Positions 1 through 6,323 of a stretch of DNA of 8,786 bases are shown piece after piece. The notes under the pieces were generated by a model, which was not told the origin of the DNA, ran no database searches, and saw only the letters and a program-made list of their open reading frames with translations. Within the stretch, counting starts at the first letter, position 1, and each line of letters opens with the position of its first letter. Origin of the DNA: SSEF01 sp964604195. GTDB taxonomy: Bacteria > Patescibacteriota > Minisyncoccia > Moranbacterales > UBA1568. Position numbers and translations under genes: made by a program. The stretch lies in assembly GCA_964604195.1 (NCBI GenBank), contig CAZRXW010000035.1, positions 1 through 8,786 on the forward strand, written 5' to 3'.

Positions 1-111
1 TTCTTCAAATCCGCTCCTTTCAGAGTGTTACCTATGTATCTCATCTTCTTCAGAGCGCTAGTCAAAGGCTTATACAAGCCAAAAGTTGACAAAATAACGG
101 GAGTGCGCTAG
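1..111 (+). CDS. 3' end of an unrecognised plus-strand gene (partial)
   Basis: Frame 1 is open from the left edge to a TAG at 109-111, giving 36 residues. They include a hydrophobic, aromatic stretch (RVLPMYLIFF) followed by a basic tail (KGLYKPKVDKITGVR). The composition resembles the C-terminus of a membrane-associated protein or glycosyltransferase, but this is too short to assign a family. The stop codon lies inside the proposed -10 of rplU, so the two genes would be packed with only 26 nt between them. The opposite strand is also open here (from an ATG at 44 towards the left edge), so the strand is not certain. Confidence 0.45.
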   Translation, partial: FFKSAPFRVLPMYLIFFRALVKGLYKPKVDKITGVR

Positions 112-114
112 AGT
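86..114 (+). promoter_or_regulatory. rplU promoter
   Basis: A perfect -35 TTGACA (86-91) and a -10 TAGAGT (109-114, 4 of 6 consensus) are separated by exactly 17 bp. Transcription would start near 121, leaving a leader of about 17 nt before the ATG at 138. No Shine-Dalgarno is visible in that leader. Confidence 0.65.
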
Positions 115-137
115 AGTCAGGTATCAGAAAACTATCT

Positions 138-443
138 ATGATTGCTATTATCCAAACCGGTGGCAAGCAGTACCAGGTAACTGTCGGCACCAAACTCAAA
201 ATCGAGAAGCTGGAGGTTGTTGTTGGTGACACGGTGACCTTTCCTGCCCTCTTTGTTGGTGATGAAAAGAAGGTTACAGTAGGTACTCCCGAACTCAAGG
301 AAAAGGTATCAGCTATTGTTCTTACTCACGGGAAAATGGCTGAAGTAAAAGGTATTCGTCATAAAGCCAAAAAGCGAGAGCTCACCCGTTATGGACACCG
401 CCAGCCCTGTACTGAGGTAGAAATCACCCAGATTGGCGCCTAA
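138..443 (+). CDS. rplU: Large ribosomal subunit protein bL21
   Basis: This 101-residue protein is the usual length for bL21, which binds 23S rRNA in the 50S subunit. The N-terminus MIAIIQTGGKQYQV carries the family's GGKQY signature (residues 8-12). Near the C-terminus a basic stretch (KAKKRELTRYGHRQ, about 76-89) carries the conserved GHRQ, followed by a final beta strand (TEVEITQI). The ATG at 138 gives exactly the family N-terminus. In most bacteria rpmA (bL27) follows directly. Here a terminator comes straight after the stop, so rplU is a single-gene unit with its own promoter. Confidence 0.98.
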   Translation: MIAIIQTGGKQYQVTVGTKLKIEKLEVVVGDTVTFPALFVGDEKKVTVGTPELKEKVSAIVLTHGKMAEVKGIRHKAKKRELTRYGHRQPCTEVEITQIGA

Positions 444-444
444 C

Positions 445-472
445 AAAAACCCGCTCACCAGAGCGGGTTTTT
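445..472. terminator. Bidirectional rho-independent terminator between rplU and recR
   Basis: The stem ACCCGCTC (449-456) pairs with GAGCGGGT (461-468) around an ACCA loop. It is flanked by A-rich sequence on the left and a T-run on the right (468-473). It lies 1 nt after the rplU stop and 15 nt beyond the end of recR, so it can end transcription from both converging genes. Confidence 0.9.
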
Positions 473-486
473 TGTTGTCCTCTTTT

Positions 487-1080
487 TCAGAGTGTTTGAC
501 GATTATTGAGCGAAGAAGAGAGAGTGAGCTCATCAACGTATTCGATATCACCACCGGTAGCCATACCACGGGCAATACGAGTTACCTTGGTAGGCAGGTC
601 TTTGAGTTTTGTTTTCAGGAAAAGGGAGGTGAGATCTCCTTCAGTAGTTGGGTTAAGCGCTAATATGACCTCTTTGATATGTTCACTTTCAATACGAGAA
701 AGAAGCTCGCTTATATGAAGCTCTTGTTCCTTGGCGCTATTACTACCTTCAAGCACTCCGCCAAGCACATGATATCTTCCCTCAAAACTTCCTGTTCGTT
801 CAATGGCGATCACATCAAGTGGTTCTTCTACGACACAGAGAACGCCATTTGCTCGCTTCGTATCATTACAGAAGACACATAAGTGATTCTCCGTGATGTA
901 GAAACATCGTTCACAGGGTTTAAGTCCACTGAAATTTTCTAGGCACTCTGCAAAAGCAGTGAGTTTTGACGCATCTTGTTTGAAGAGATAGAGTACTAGT
1001 CGCTCGGCCATTTTTGGACCTATGGATGGAAGACTGGAAAAATGAGCGATCAAGTTTTGAAAGGCCTTTGGATGCTGCAT
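487..1080 (-). CDS. recR: Recombination mediator protein RecR
   Basis: RecR works with RecO (and RecF) to load RecA onto gapped DNA in recombinational repair. The 197-residue length is typical. The N-terminal helix-hairpin-helix region reads LPSIGPKMAERLVLYL (about 17-32). A four-Cys zinc finger follows (C56, C59, C68, C71). The Toprim domain runs from about 83, with VVEEPLDV, NPTTEGD (143-149) and the ARGMATGGDIEYVD signature (170-183). It lies 31 nt downstream of dnaB on the same strand and is probably co-transcribed with it. No Shine-Dalgarno is seen before the ATG. Confidence 0.97.
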   Translation of the reverse strand: MQHPKAFQNLIAHFSSLPSIGPKMAERLVLYLFKQDASKLTAFAECLENFSGLKPCERCFYITENHLCVFCNDTKRANGVLCVVEEPLDVIAIERTGSFEGRYHVLGGVLEGSNSAKEQELHISELLSRIESEHIKEVILALNPTTEGDLTSLFLKTKLKDLPTKVTRIARGMATGGDIEYVDELTLSSSLNNRQTL

Positions 1081-1111
1081 AACCCGATAGATCTATAATT
1101 CTTTTTATGTA

Positions 1112-2494
1112 TTATTCGTGAGCGCCCATGGGAGGTTGATGAACTTTTTCGAGACTCTTGTAGCTCGCTGAGTTTTCCTCAAAGAAGAGGGTTACTTGGC
1201 CAACAGGACCATTACGATGCTTGGCGATAATAACCTCAACAATGCCTTTGTTAGGGGTGTCTGGTCTTACCCTATCTTCACGATAGAGGAACATAACGAC
1301 ATCGGCATCTTGTTCGATACTTCCTGATTCACGAAGATCGGAGAGTTTTGGTCTTTGATCTGGCCTTGATTCTACCGCACGGGAAAGCTGAGAAAGAGCC
1401 ACGATAGGAATATTGAGCTCACGAGCGAGCTGTTTCAGTCCACGAGAAATTTCAGAAATTTCCTGAACGCGGTTGTCACCCGAACGAGCTCGCCCCTCCA
1501 TAAGCTGGAGATAGTCGATAACGATAAGTCCGAGATTGTGTTCAGCTTGGAGACGTCTTGCCATAGTACGCATTTCCATGATGTTGAGTGATCCGGAGTC
1601 ATCGATAAAAATAGGGGCTTCAGAGAGCACTCCCATGGCGTCAGAAAGCTTCTCAAAATCATTATTAGGTCCTTCACTTTTCAGTTTACCGGTACGAAGG
1701 CGCCAGAGGTCTACTCCCGCCTGAGCGGCAAGCATACGGTCAATGAGCTGATCGGAACCCATTTCAAGGGAGAAAATACCAACTGGCACTTTGGCATGGA
1801 TACCTACTTGGCGAGCAATATCAAGAGCAAAAGAGGTTTTACCAATCGATGGTCTTGCAGCCAAAATGACAAGATCTGACTTTTGAAGACCAGCCAGAAT
1901 ATTATCAAGATCAGGGAAGTGAGTAGGGATACCACGCATAGCCCCACTGTTTTTATGGAGCTCGTCAATACGATCAAAGGCTGATTCCAAAACACTACGG
2001 ATGGAGATAAAATCTTGTTTGATGTATTTTTGAGAAATTTGAAAAAGCTTTTGTTCAGCTTCGTCGAGTACTTTTTGGACATCTTCGGAATCATCGTATC
2101 CCATTTCGACAATTTCTGAAGCTGCCCCAATAAGTCTCCGGAGGAGAGCTTTTTTCTGTACGAGTTTGGCGTAGTGAACGATATTGGAGGCCGAAGGGAC
2201 AGAGTTTACCAGGGAAGCGAGGTAGCCTGATCCACCCACTCGTTCGAGCCCCTTTTTTTCTTCGAGGCGATTGGCTAGAGAAAGTACATCAATTGGTTCG
2301 CGTTCCTCATAGAGCGCAAGCATGGATTCATAGATGCGGTTGTGATCTTCCTTGTAGAAATCACCCACTTTAACGAGATCAGCCACTTTGATAATAGCGT
2401 CCTTGTCGAGCATGAGAGCTCCCAAAACTGATTGCTCGGCCTCGATTGAATGCGGGGGGATGCGGATATGAGTCGCGGTAGATTTTTCTGGCAT
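1112..2494 (-). CDS. dnaB: Replicative DNA helicase DnaB
   Basis: This hexameric ATP-driven helicase unwinds DNA at the replication fork. The protein has 460 residues, a normal length, with no intein. The N-terminal DnaB domain starts with PPHSIEAEQSVLGALMLD (about 13-30) and contains GDFY and HNRIYE. The RecA-like C-terminal domain has Walker A ARPSIGKTS (213-221, Ile replacing the common Met), the catalytic Glu in FSLEM (241-245), Walker B LIVIDYLQLM (323-332), ALSQLSRAVE (366-375) and DLRESGSIEQDADVVMFLYR (386-405). It heads a minus-strand pair with recR. The ATG at 2494 places the conserved N-terminus correctly, but no clear ribosome binding site precedes it. Confidence 0.98.
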   Translation of the reverse strand: MPEKSTATHIRIPPHSIEAEQSVLGALMLDKDAIIKVADLVKVGDFYKEDHNRIYESMLALYEEREPIDVLSLANRLEEKKGLERVGGSGYLASLVNSVPSASNIVHYAKLVQKKALLRRLIGAASEIVEMGYDDSEDVQKVLDEAEQKLFQISQKYIKQDFISIRSVLESAFDRIDELHKNSGAMRGIPTHFPDLDNILAGLQKSDLVILAARPSIGKTSFALDIARQVGIHAKVPVGIFSLEMGSDQLIDRMLAAQAGVDLWRLRTGKLKSEGPNNDFEKLSDAMGVLSEAPIFIDDSGSLNIMEMRTMARRLQAEHNLGLIVIDYLQLMEGRARSGDNRVQEISEISRGLKQLARELNIPIVALSQLSRAVESRPDQRPKLSDLRESGSIEQDADVVMFLYREDRVRPDTPNKGIVEVIIAKHRNGPVGQVTLFFEENSASYKSLEKVHQPPMGAHE

Positions 2495-2528
2495 AAATAG
2501 GACTCGTTCAAAGAGTAACAGTTCGTAT

Positions 2529-2557
2529 AGTATATCGACTTTCTAAAGAGAGCGCTA
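2529..2557 (-). promoter_or_regulatory. Possible dnaB-recR promoter
   Basis: A good -10 TATACT lies on the minus strand at 2534-2529, about 35 nt before the dnaB start. The -35 at 17 bp (TAGCGC, 2557-2552) is poor, so only the -10 is persuasive. The same GATATACTA context occurs in the corA promoter. Confidence 0.35.
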
Positions 2558-2597
2558 TGTGGACGGAGTGTTCATAAATCACCAATATGCTCTGCTA

Positions 2598-2626
2598 TTG
2601 ACAAAATTAATAATTTATAATAAATT
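2598..2626 (+). promoter_or_regulatory. Strong AT-rich promoter of the small plus-strand gene at 2655
   Basis: A perfect TTGACA (2598-2603) is followed after 17 bp by TAAATT (2621-2626). A perfect TATAAT overlaps it at 2616-2621, but at only 12 bp spacing. Transcription would start near 2633, about 22 nt before the ATG at 2655. The promoter lies between two minus-strand genes and points the other way, so it serves an independent unit. Confidence 0.6.
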
Positions 2627-2654
2627 CACACTTCGTACCTTGCCAGGAAAACCA

Positions 2655-3001
2655 ATGAATATATCACGACCAGAGTTCATCCGTGGCATATTACCTCGGG
2701 AACTCGTAGAAGATCCGAGCATTGTCATGTCAGTCCCAAGCCGTATCGGCTGCATCACCACACGCCCATTTTTCAAGCAACGTCACATGGTGTCGGTGGT
2801 GCCGAACGATTCGTCATTCTTCACTCACCAGGAGCCATCCAGGATCGAACGATGCTACATTATTTCACGAGCTCGCAGATCTATCGTTGGTGGATGAAGT
2901 ATTGTGGTCGGGACTTGCGCGGTGCCATCATCTATCCGACCCTCTACAATGTTCGGGGAGAGAGAATCCCTGGCGGTCTCCTTCTTGCCGCCTACGGCTG
3001 A
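2655..3001 (+). pseudogene. Small unrecognised gene with an apparent -1 frameshift at a T5 run
   Basis: The start is chosen because AGGA (2645-2648) lies 6 nt before the ATG and a promoter lies just upstream. The first 40 codons (MNISRPEFIRGILPREL and on to RPFF) run to a T5 run at 2769-2773. Continuing in that frame gives an 80-residue product ending at 2897. A -1 shift at the T-run joins the other open frame, which reads HGVGGAERFVILHSPGAIQ and later LRGAIIYPTLYNVRGERIPG, ending at a TGA at 2999-3001. The joined product would be about 115 residues. That second frame is open from 2624 but has no usable start before 2852. I recognise no family. This could be a pseudogene, a sequencing indel or programmed frameshifting. 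Because all three frames are open over part of the stretch, a structured RNA is also possible. Confidence 0.4.
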
Positions 3002-3033
3002 TGTCCATCATGATGTCAGCCGTTCAACTTTTT
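2995..3033 (+). terminator. Probable terminator of the 2655 gene
   Basis: CGGCTGA (2995-3001, including the stop codon) pairs with TCAGCCG (3016-3022). Two wobble and two further pairs extend the stem to 11 bp with a 6-nt loop. A T5 run follows at 3029-3033, 6 nt after the stem, which is farther than usual. It sits just before the end of the convergent cysS. Confidence 0.5.
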
Positions 3034-3037
3034 AACG

Positions 3038-4444
3038 CTATTTTTTTCTTACGGTTTGACCATTGGGTCCATCTTCAACGATATACCCCAAAGCCAAGAT
3101 AGCATCACGTAAAATATCTGATTCTTTAAAATCCTTGTTTACTCGAGCGTTTTTTCGCTCTTCCAAAAGTTTCGTGATTTCTTCAGGAATTTCGATAGTC
3201 TCTTCTCTCAGTCCAAAGTAGTTGAAGAGCATAACTGACAAATCCCCTCGGTCCGATTTAGAAAGGCGTTGGTATTCTTTTTTATCAATAGCTTTATTGA
3301 TATTTGATGCGTAGCGAAGCAAAATCGAAAGAGCAAGTGGTGTATTAAGATCGTTTTCAAATGCAGACTTGAAATTCTTAATTTCTTCAGAGCTAGTTCC
3401 AACAAGAGGCTCCTTAACCGACTGCAAACGTGCATATGTATTCATAAGGGTTACTCTATTGACCTTTGCCTGAGCCAGCGCTTCCCAGGTGAAGTTCATT
3501 TGACTCCGGTAATGAGCAGAGAGGCAGAGGAGGCGGAGGTCCATAGCCGAATAACCACGCTCTTCGATATCTTCGAGCCGGTAGAAATTCCCTTTAGACT
3601 TGGACATTTTTTCTCCGTTGACGAGGAGGTGACGGGTATGGACCCAGTAGCGAACAAAAGGGGCGTCATTGCCGCACTCACTCTGAGCAATTTCTGCCTC
3701 GTGGTGAGGGAAAATGTTGTCTTCACCACCCGTATGAATATCAATTGTCGGACCAAGGGTGGCGAGATTCATAGCTGAACATTCGATATGCCAGCCCGGG
3801 TAGCCAGTGCTCCAGGGTGAATCCCAACGCATCAGGTGTCCCTCGGGGCTTTTAAGCCAAAGAGCAAAGTCCCAAGGATTTTTCTTATCGGGGTGTTCTT
3901 CAAGTCTGGCTCCTACTTTGAGTTTTTCCAAGGTGTTGCCCGAAAGCGCCCCATATCTCTTGAACTGAGTCACATCAAAGAATACGTTGCCATTTTTTTC
4001 GTAGGCGAAACCTTTTTCGATGAGCCCTTGAATGAATTCGATCATTTGCGCCACATAGTCGGTCGCTCGGGGTTCTTGGTGAGCTTGTTTGATATTGAGC
4101 TTTGCTTCGGTGGCGTGATAATAGTCGGTATAGAAACGAGCAATTTCTTCCGGTGTCCTTCCTTCTTTGGTCGCTTTTCTCACCAATTTGTCTTCGCCGC
4201 TATCACCCTGACCAAGATCATCGGCCGTGAGATGACCTACATCGGTAATATTTTTAACATGTTCCACCGCGAGACCGTCACTTTCGAGGGCTCGCCGCAA
4301 GGTATCCGCCATTACATATGACCTGAGATTACCAATATGGACATAGTCATACACGGTAGGACCGCAGGTATACATTTTTACTTGACCAGCTGTGATTGGC
4401 TCAAAAACTTCTTTTTGTTTGATGAGGGTATTGTAGAGTTCCAT
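3038..4444 (-). CDS. cysS: Cysteinyl-tRNA synthetase
   Basis: This class Ia synthetase charges tRNA-Cys with cysteine. The protein has 468 residues, as usual for the family. The N-terminal MYTCGPTVYDYVHIGNLR (24-41) holds the first zinc ligand C27 and the HIGH-type motif (HIGN, 36-39). The other zinc-site residues are C222 in WHIECS, and H247 and E251 in FPHHEAEIAQ. WDFALWK-type sequence (191-197) and TGGEDNIFPHHE (238-249) are family-specific. The KMSKS loop is GEKMSKSKGN (277-286), and an anticodon-binding helical domain forms the C-terminus. It appears to be transcribed alone from its own promoter. There is no Shine-Dalgarno before the ATG. Confidence 0.98.
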   Translation of the reverse strand: MELYNTLIKQKEVFEPITAGQVKMYTCGPTVYDYVHIGNLRSYVMADTLRRALESDGLAVEHVKNITDVGHLTADDLGQGDSGEDKLVRKATKEGRTPEEIARFYTDYYHATEAKLNIKQAHQEPRATDYVAQMIEFIQGLIEKGFAYEKNGNVFFDVTQFKRYGALSGNTLEKLKVGARLEEHPDKKNPWDFALWLKSPEGHLMRWDSPWSTGYPGWHIECSAMNLATLGPTIDIHTGGEDNIFPHHEAEIAQSECGNDAPFVRYWVHTRHLLVNGEKMSKSKGNFYRLEDIEERGYSAMDLRLLCLSAHYRSQMNFTWEALAQAKVNRVTLMNTYARLQSVKEPLVGTSSEEIKNFKSAFENDLNTPLALSILLRYASNINKAIDKKEYQRLSKSDRGDLSVMLFNYFGLREETIEIPEEITKLLEERKNARVNKDFKESDILRDAILALGYIVEDGPNGQTVRKK

Positions 4445-4465
4445 GAGAAAAATGTTGTAGCTTTG

Positions 4466-4499
4466 CCTATAGCATAGGGGTGAATGACGGTAAAATCAA
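4466..4499 (-). promoter_or_regulatory. cysS promoter
   Basis: On the minus strand TTGATT (4499-4494) lies 17 bp from TATGCT (4476-4471). An overlapping alternative is an extended -10, TGC-TATAGG (hexamer 4471-4466), paired with TTTACC. Either would give a leader of about 15-20 nt before the start at 4444. The element overlaps the T-rich end of the corA terminator. Confidence 0.5.
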
Positions 4500-4500
4500 G

Positions 4501-4524
4501 AAAATCCCTGAATGAAGGGATTTT
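4501..4524 (-). terminator. Terminator downstream of corA
   Basis: AAAATCCCT (4501-4509) pairs with AGGGATTTT (4516-4524) around a 6-nt loop, a 9-bp stem. Read on the minus strand it is followed by T-rich sequence (CTTGATTTT), as expected for a terminator about 48 nt after the corA stop. It separates corA from cysS. Confidence 0.75.
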
Positions 4525-4571
4525 TTGGTTCATTTATTTTTTATTTGATGAGGATAGAGCAGTAGTGATGA

Positions 4572-5483
4572 TCAGATCCACTTCTTCCATTTGAAAATAA
4601 AGAGGGTGGAGAGGGAAAGGATGATCATGATAATAAAGTGAATCCAAAATCCCAAAGGACTCCCATCAAAGGGAAGGTTAACGACATTCATTGACATGGC
4701 ATTGGAGTAGACAGAAAGGGGGAGAATGACGGCCGAAAACACGGTCAAAACTTTCATGGTTTGGTCGAGTTTATTGGAGAGGAGTGAGTTGTTGGTAGCC
4801 TCGAGTGCCTCGATCGTTTCTTTGCTTGACTCGAGCATGTTCCAGATACGGATATTGGTACTGATGAGATCTTGGAAATACACTCGTAACTCTTTTGGGA
4901 TGAAGGGTTGATCGAGGAGGGCGATAGATTCGAAAAGCGAACGTTGTGGTTTGAGCGTGCGACGGAAATTGAGAATATCTCGTTTGACTACCGAAATTTC
5001 AGCTACCATCTCCTTCTCGAGACCGGCAAACACCTTGGTTTCGATAGCGTCGAGCTTTTCTGAAATATGTTTCAGTTTGGGAAAACAAGACTCGAGAAGA
5101 ATCTGGAGTAGTCTATAAAGAGTATGCGCTGGCGTAGCCTCGAGGTATTCTCGGCGTAGTGAAGGCCGGCTTTCGAGATCATCAAAGAATTTATCAATTT
5201 GATAAATATGATGCCGATGACCAGTGATAAGATGGTCCTTGGTAAGGATAATATCAAGTTCTCCCGGGTACGTCGTTCGCTCCTTGACATCAAATAAAGG
5301 GACGTGAAGTGAGAAGAAGAGGCAGTTAGAATACCGGAGTACCCGAGGTTGATAACTGGGGGTAACGAGTTCTTCAATGACCAGCGGATGGATGTCAAAA
5401 TGTTCGCTCAGGTAATCGATATCTTCCTTTCCAGGAGTTTCAAAATCGATCCAGGTCAAATCTTTATGTTCGAGGATACGCAT
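4572..5483 (-). CDS. corA: CorA-family Mg2+/divalent cation transporter
   Basis: CorA proteins are homopentameric channels for Mg2+ (sometimes Co2+/Ni2+) in the cytoplasmic membrane. From the ATG at 5483 the protein has 303 residues. A soluble N-terminal domain (DIHPLVIEEL, about 30-39, is typical) leads into long acidic and basic helices (about 125-245). Two membrane spans follow, at about 245-262 and 279-297, and a basic C-terminal tail KWKKWI. The loop normally carrying the GMN signature reads AMSMNVVNLPF, so Ser replaces Gly while Met and Asn are kept. The open frame extends to an ATG at 5588, but that version would run over the promoter and into yidD. The promoter at 5503-5531 supports 5483. 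It is transcribed alone, divergently from yidD. Confidence 0.92.
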   Translation of the reverse strand: MRILEHKDLTWIDFETPGKEDIDYLSEHFDIHPLVIEELVTPSYQPRVLRYSNCLFFSLHVPLFDVKERTTYPGELDIILTKDHLITGHRHHIYQIDKFFDDLESRPSLRREYLEATPAHTLYRLLQILLESCFPKLKHISEKLDAIETKVFAGLEKEMVAEISVVKRDILNFRRTLKPQRSLFESIALLDQPFIPKELRVYFQDLISTNIRIWNMLESSKETIEALEATNNSLLSNKLDQTMKVLTVFSAVILPLSVYSNAMSMNVVNLPFDGSPLGFWIHFIIMIILSLSTLFIFKWKKWI

Positions 5484-5502
5484 TTTCTGTTGATTTTTTT
5501 CT

Positions 5503-5531
5503 AGTATATCAGGCCACTGTCTAGTTGACAA
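5503..5531 (-). promoter_or_regulatory. corA promoter
   Basis: On the minus strand TTGTCA (5531-5526, 5 of 6) and TATACT (5508-5503, 5 of 6) are 17 bp apart. The predicted start of transcription near 5496 leaves a leader of about 13 nt before the ATG at 5483. This makes the longer ORF start at 5588 unlikely. The -35 is the complement of the yidD -35. Confidence 0.75.
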
Positions 5532-5553
5532 AGTAAGGGGGGAGGCGTATCCT
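5525..5553 (+). promoter_or_regulatory. yidD promoter, giving a leaderless mRNA
   Basis: A perfect TTGACA (5525-5530) lies 17 bp from TATCCT (5548-5553). Six bases separate the -10 from the ATG at 5560, so the predicted first transcribed base is the A of the start codon. The -35 overlaps that of divergent corA through the shared heptamer TTGACAA. Confidence 0.7.
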
Positions 5554-5559
5554 CGTCCT

Positions 5560-5817
5560 ATGTTCCACAAGCTCCTTTTGGCTCTCATCCGGCTTTATCA
5601 AAAGACGCTCTCGCTCAATCATGGCCTCATAGGTTATATGGTGTCCGAACGTTTTTGCCGGTTTCATCCAACTTGCTCTGAGTACACCTACCAGGCTATA
5701 AAACGCCGTGGCGTATTCCGAGGTAGCTGGATGGGATGCAAACGCATCCTCCGCTGCCATCCATGGTCCGAAGGCGGTTACGACCCAGTCGTTCCATCTG
5801 AGGAAAAAGATCGTTAA
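5560..5817 (+). CDS. yidD: Membrane protein insertion efficiency factor YidD
   Basis: YidD (DUF37 family) is a small membrane-associated protein that assists YidC-dependent insertion of inner-membrane proteins. The protein has 85 residues, as usual. The N-terminal amphipathic helix is MFHKLLLALIRLYQKTLS. The family core CRFHPTCSEYTYQAI (33-47) follows, then KRILRCHPWSEGGYDPV (61-77). In many bacteria it lies between rnpA and yidC. Here those genes are absent, and it stands between corA and a cassette of small cysteine-rich genes that may share its transcript, beginning 19 nt after its stop. No ribosome binding site is expected if the mRNA is leaderless. Confidence 0.95.
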   Translation: MFHKLLLALIRLYQKTLSLNHGLIGYMVSERFCRFHPTCSEYTYQAIKRRGVFRGSWMGCKRILRCHPWSEGGYDPVVPSEEKDR

Positions 5818-5836
5818 GAGTCACTAGGAGTCAAAC

Positions 5837-6037
5837 TTGAACCAAATGTTGGAAGGACATGTGGTGCCCCAGCGTTCTCTCGCTGGGCTCGTGTTTCCTG
5901 CAGAGCCGGTGCGCAAGGTGTTCTGTGCTCGTACCGAACGCTCGGTGAGTCCGAGCATGGCACACTCCTACTTCAAGTCGGGAGATCCGAAATGCGGGGG
6001 GTGCAGCCGCGCCCAACTGTGTCAGAGCAACAACTAG
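5837..6037 (+). CDS. Small cysteine-rich protein 1 (Cx22CxxCx5C)
   Basis: I do not recognise a named family. The start is TTG at 5837, chosen because a strong AGGAG (5826-5830) lies 6 nt upstream; an ATG at 5846 is the alternative. The 66-residue product has no membrane segment or signal peptide. Its Cys residues are C30 (in VFCAR), C53, C56 and C62 (CGGCSRAQLC), the spacing of a four-ligand zinc or Fe-S site. The same pattern recurs in the next three genes. G+C and codon use (many CTG, GTG, CGC, GGG) differ from the core genes. It starts 19 nt after yidD and is probably on the same transcript. Confidence 0.72.
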   Translation: MNQMLEGHVVPQRSLAGLVFPAEPVRKVFCARTERSVSPSMAHSYFKSGDPKCGGCSRAQLCQSNN

Positions 6038-6045
6038 GAAGGGGG
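6037..6045 (+). promoter_or_regulatory. Strong ribosome binding site of small protein 2
   Basis: GGAAGGGGG (6037-6045) lies 5 nt before the ATG at 6051. The core genes nearby have no such element, which makes it notable and fixes the start. Confidence 0.6.
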
Positions 6046-6050
6046 TCCAG

Positions 6051-6323
6051 ATGATTTACGACCTTCATGATATGCGTTGCCCACAGGCCTATGGCCGTCG
6101 GCGGCACAATCATCAGCAGGGCTTCGTCTTGCTGACCCCCGCTGTCGAGGCTCACTTGACCGAAGTGGCCACTGATCAGCGTCCCCCGATGATGCGCTTC
6201 GAGTGCGCTCGCAACCCGCAAGGAGGTACAGTGACGACCGTCACGGCCCGGCGTCTCTATGCCCGCGGAAGCGGTGAGTGCGGCAAGTGCCGTCACCAGC
6301 ATGACTGCATGGGGAGAGAGTGA
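6051..6323 (+). CDS. Small cysteine-rich protein 2 (Cx24CxxCx5C)
   Basis: The 90-residue product has no recognised family. An N-terminal Arg/His-rich part (QAYGRRRHNHQQGF, 12-25) precedes the shared module: FECAR (C52), a Thr/Arg-rich stretch with LYAR, then C77, C80 and C86 in CGKCRHQHDC. C10 is an extra Cys. The pattern matches proteins 1 and 3, indicating duplication followed by heavy divergence. The gene begins 13 nt after gene 1 and its TGA overlaps the ATG of gene 3 by one base (TGATG), so translation is probably coupled. The region is very G+C-rich (42 of 60 bases at 6241-6300 by hand count). A metal-binding nucleic-acid or protein-interaction role is a guess. Confidence 0.72.
   Translation: MIYDLHDMRCPQAYGRRRHNHQQGFVLLTPAVEAHLTEVATDQRPPMMRFECARNPQGGTVTTVTARRLYARGSGECGKCRHQHDCMGRE

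Noticed and set aside
1..44. Minus-strand ORF starting at ATG 44 and running off the left edge (MRYIGNTLKGADLK)
   Set aside because: Only 14 codons are visible, and the purine-rich sequence before the ATG is too close to act as a ribosome binding site. The plus-strand reading of the same bases ends in a plausible stop just before rplU and was preferred, without certainty.
18..496. 12-bp direct repeat TTTCAGAGTGTT at 18-29 and 485-496 flanking rplU
   Set aside because: About that many chance 12-mer matches are expected in a window of this size, and the second copy is ordinary recR coding sequence.
1087..1096. Palindrome ATAGATCTAT between dnaB and recR
   Set aside because: It is short and AT-rich with no second copy in a promoter, so there is no ground to call it an operator.
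2633..3035. Possible tmRNA, RNase P RNA or 6S RNA between the strong promoter and terminator
   Set aside because: The length would fit, but the conserved ends of tmRNA and the core motifs of RNase P RNA are not seen on either strand. A novel RNA is not excluded.
2722..3102. 126-codon plus-strand ORF overlapping the end of cysS
   Set aside because: It is rich in Ser, Arg, Cys and His with no protein-like pattern, has no ribosome binding site and runs antisense into cysS. The other two frames read better.
5484..5588. Longer corA start at ATG 5588 adding 35 residues
   Set aside because: The extension would read through the corA promoter and into the yidD start. Its residues do not resemble CorA, and the promoter at 5503-5531 places the mRNA start downstream of it.
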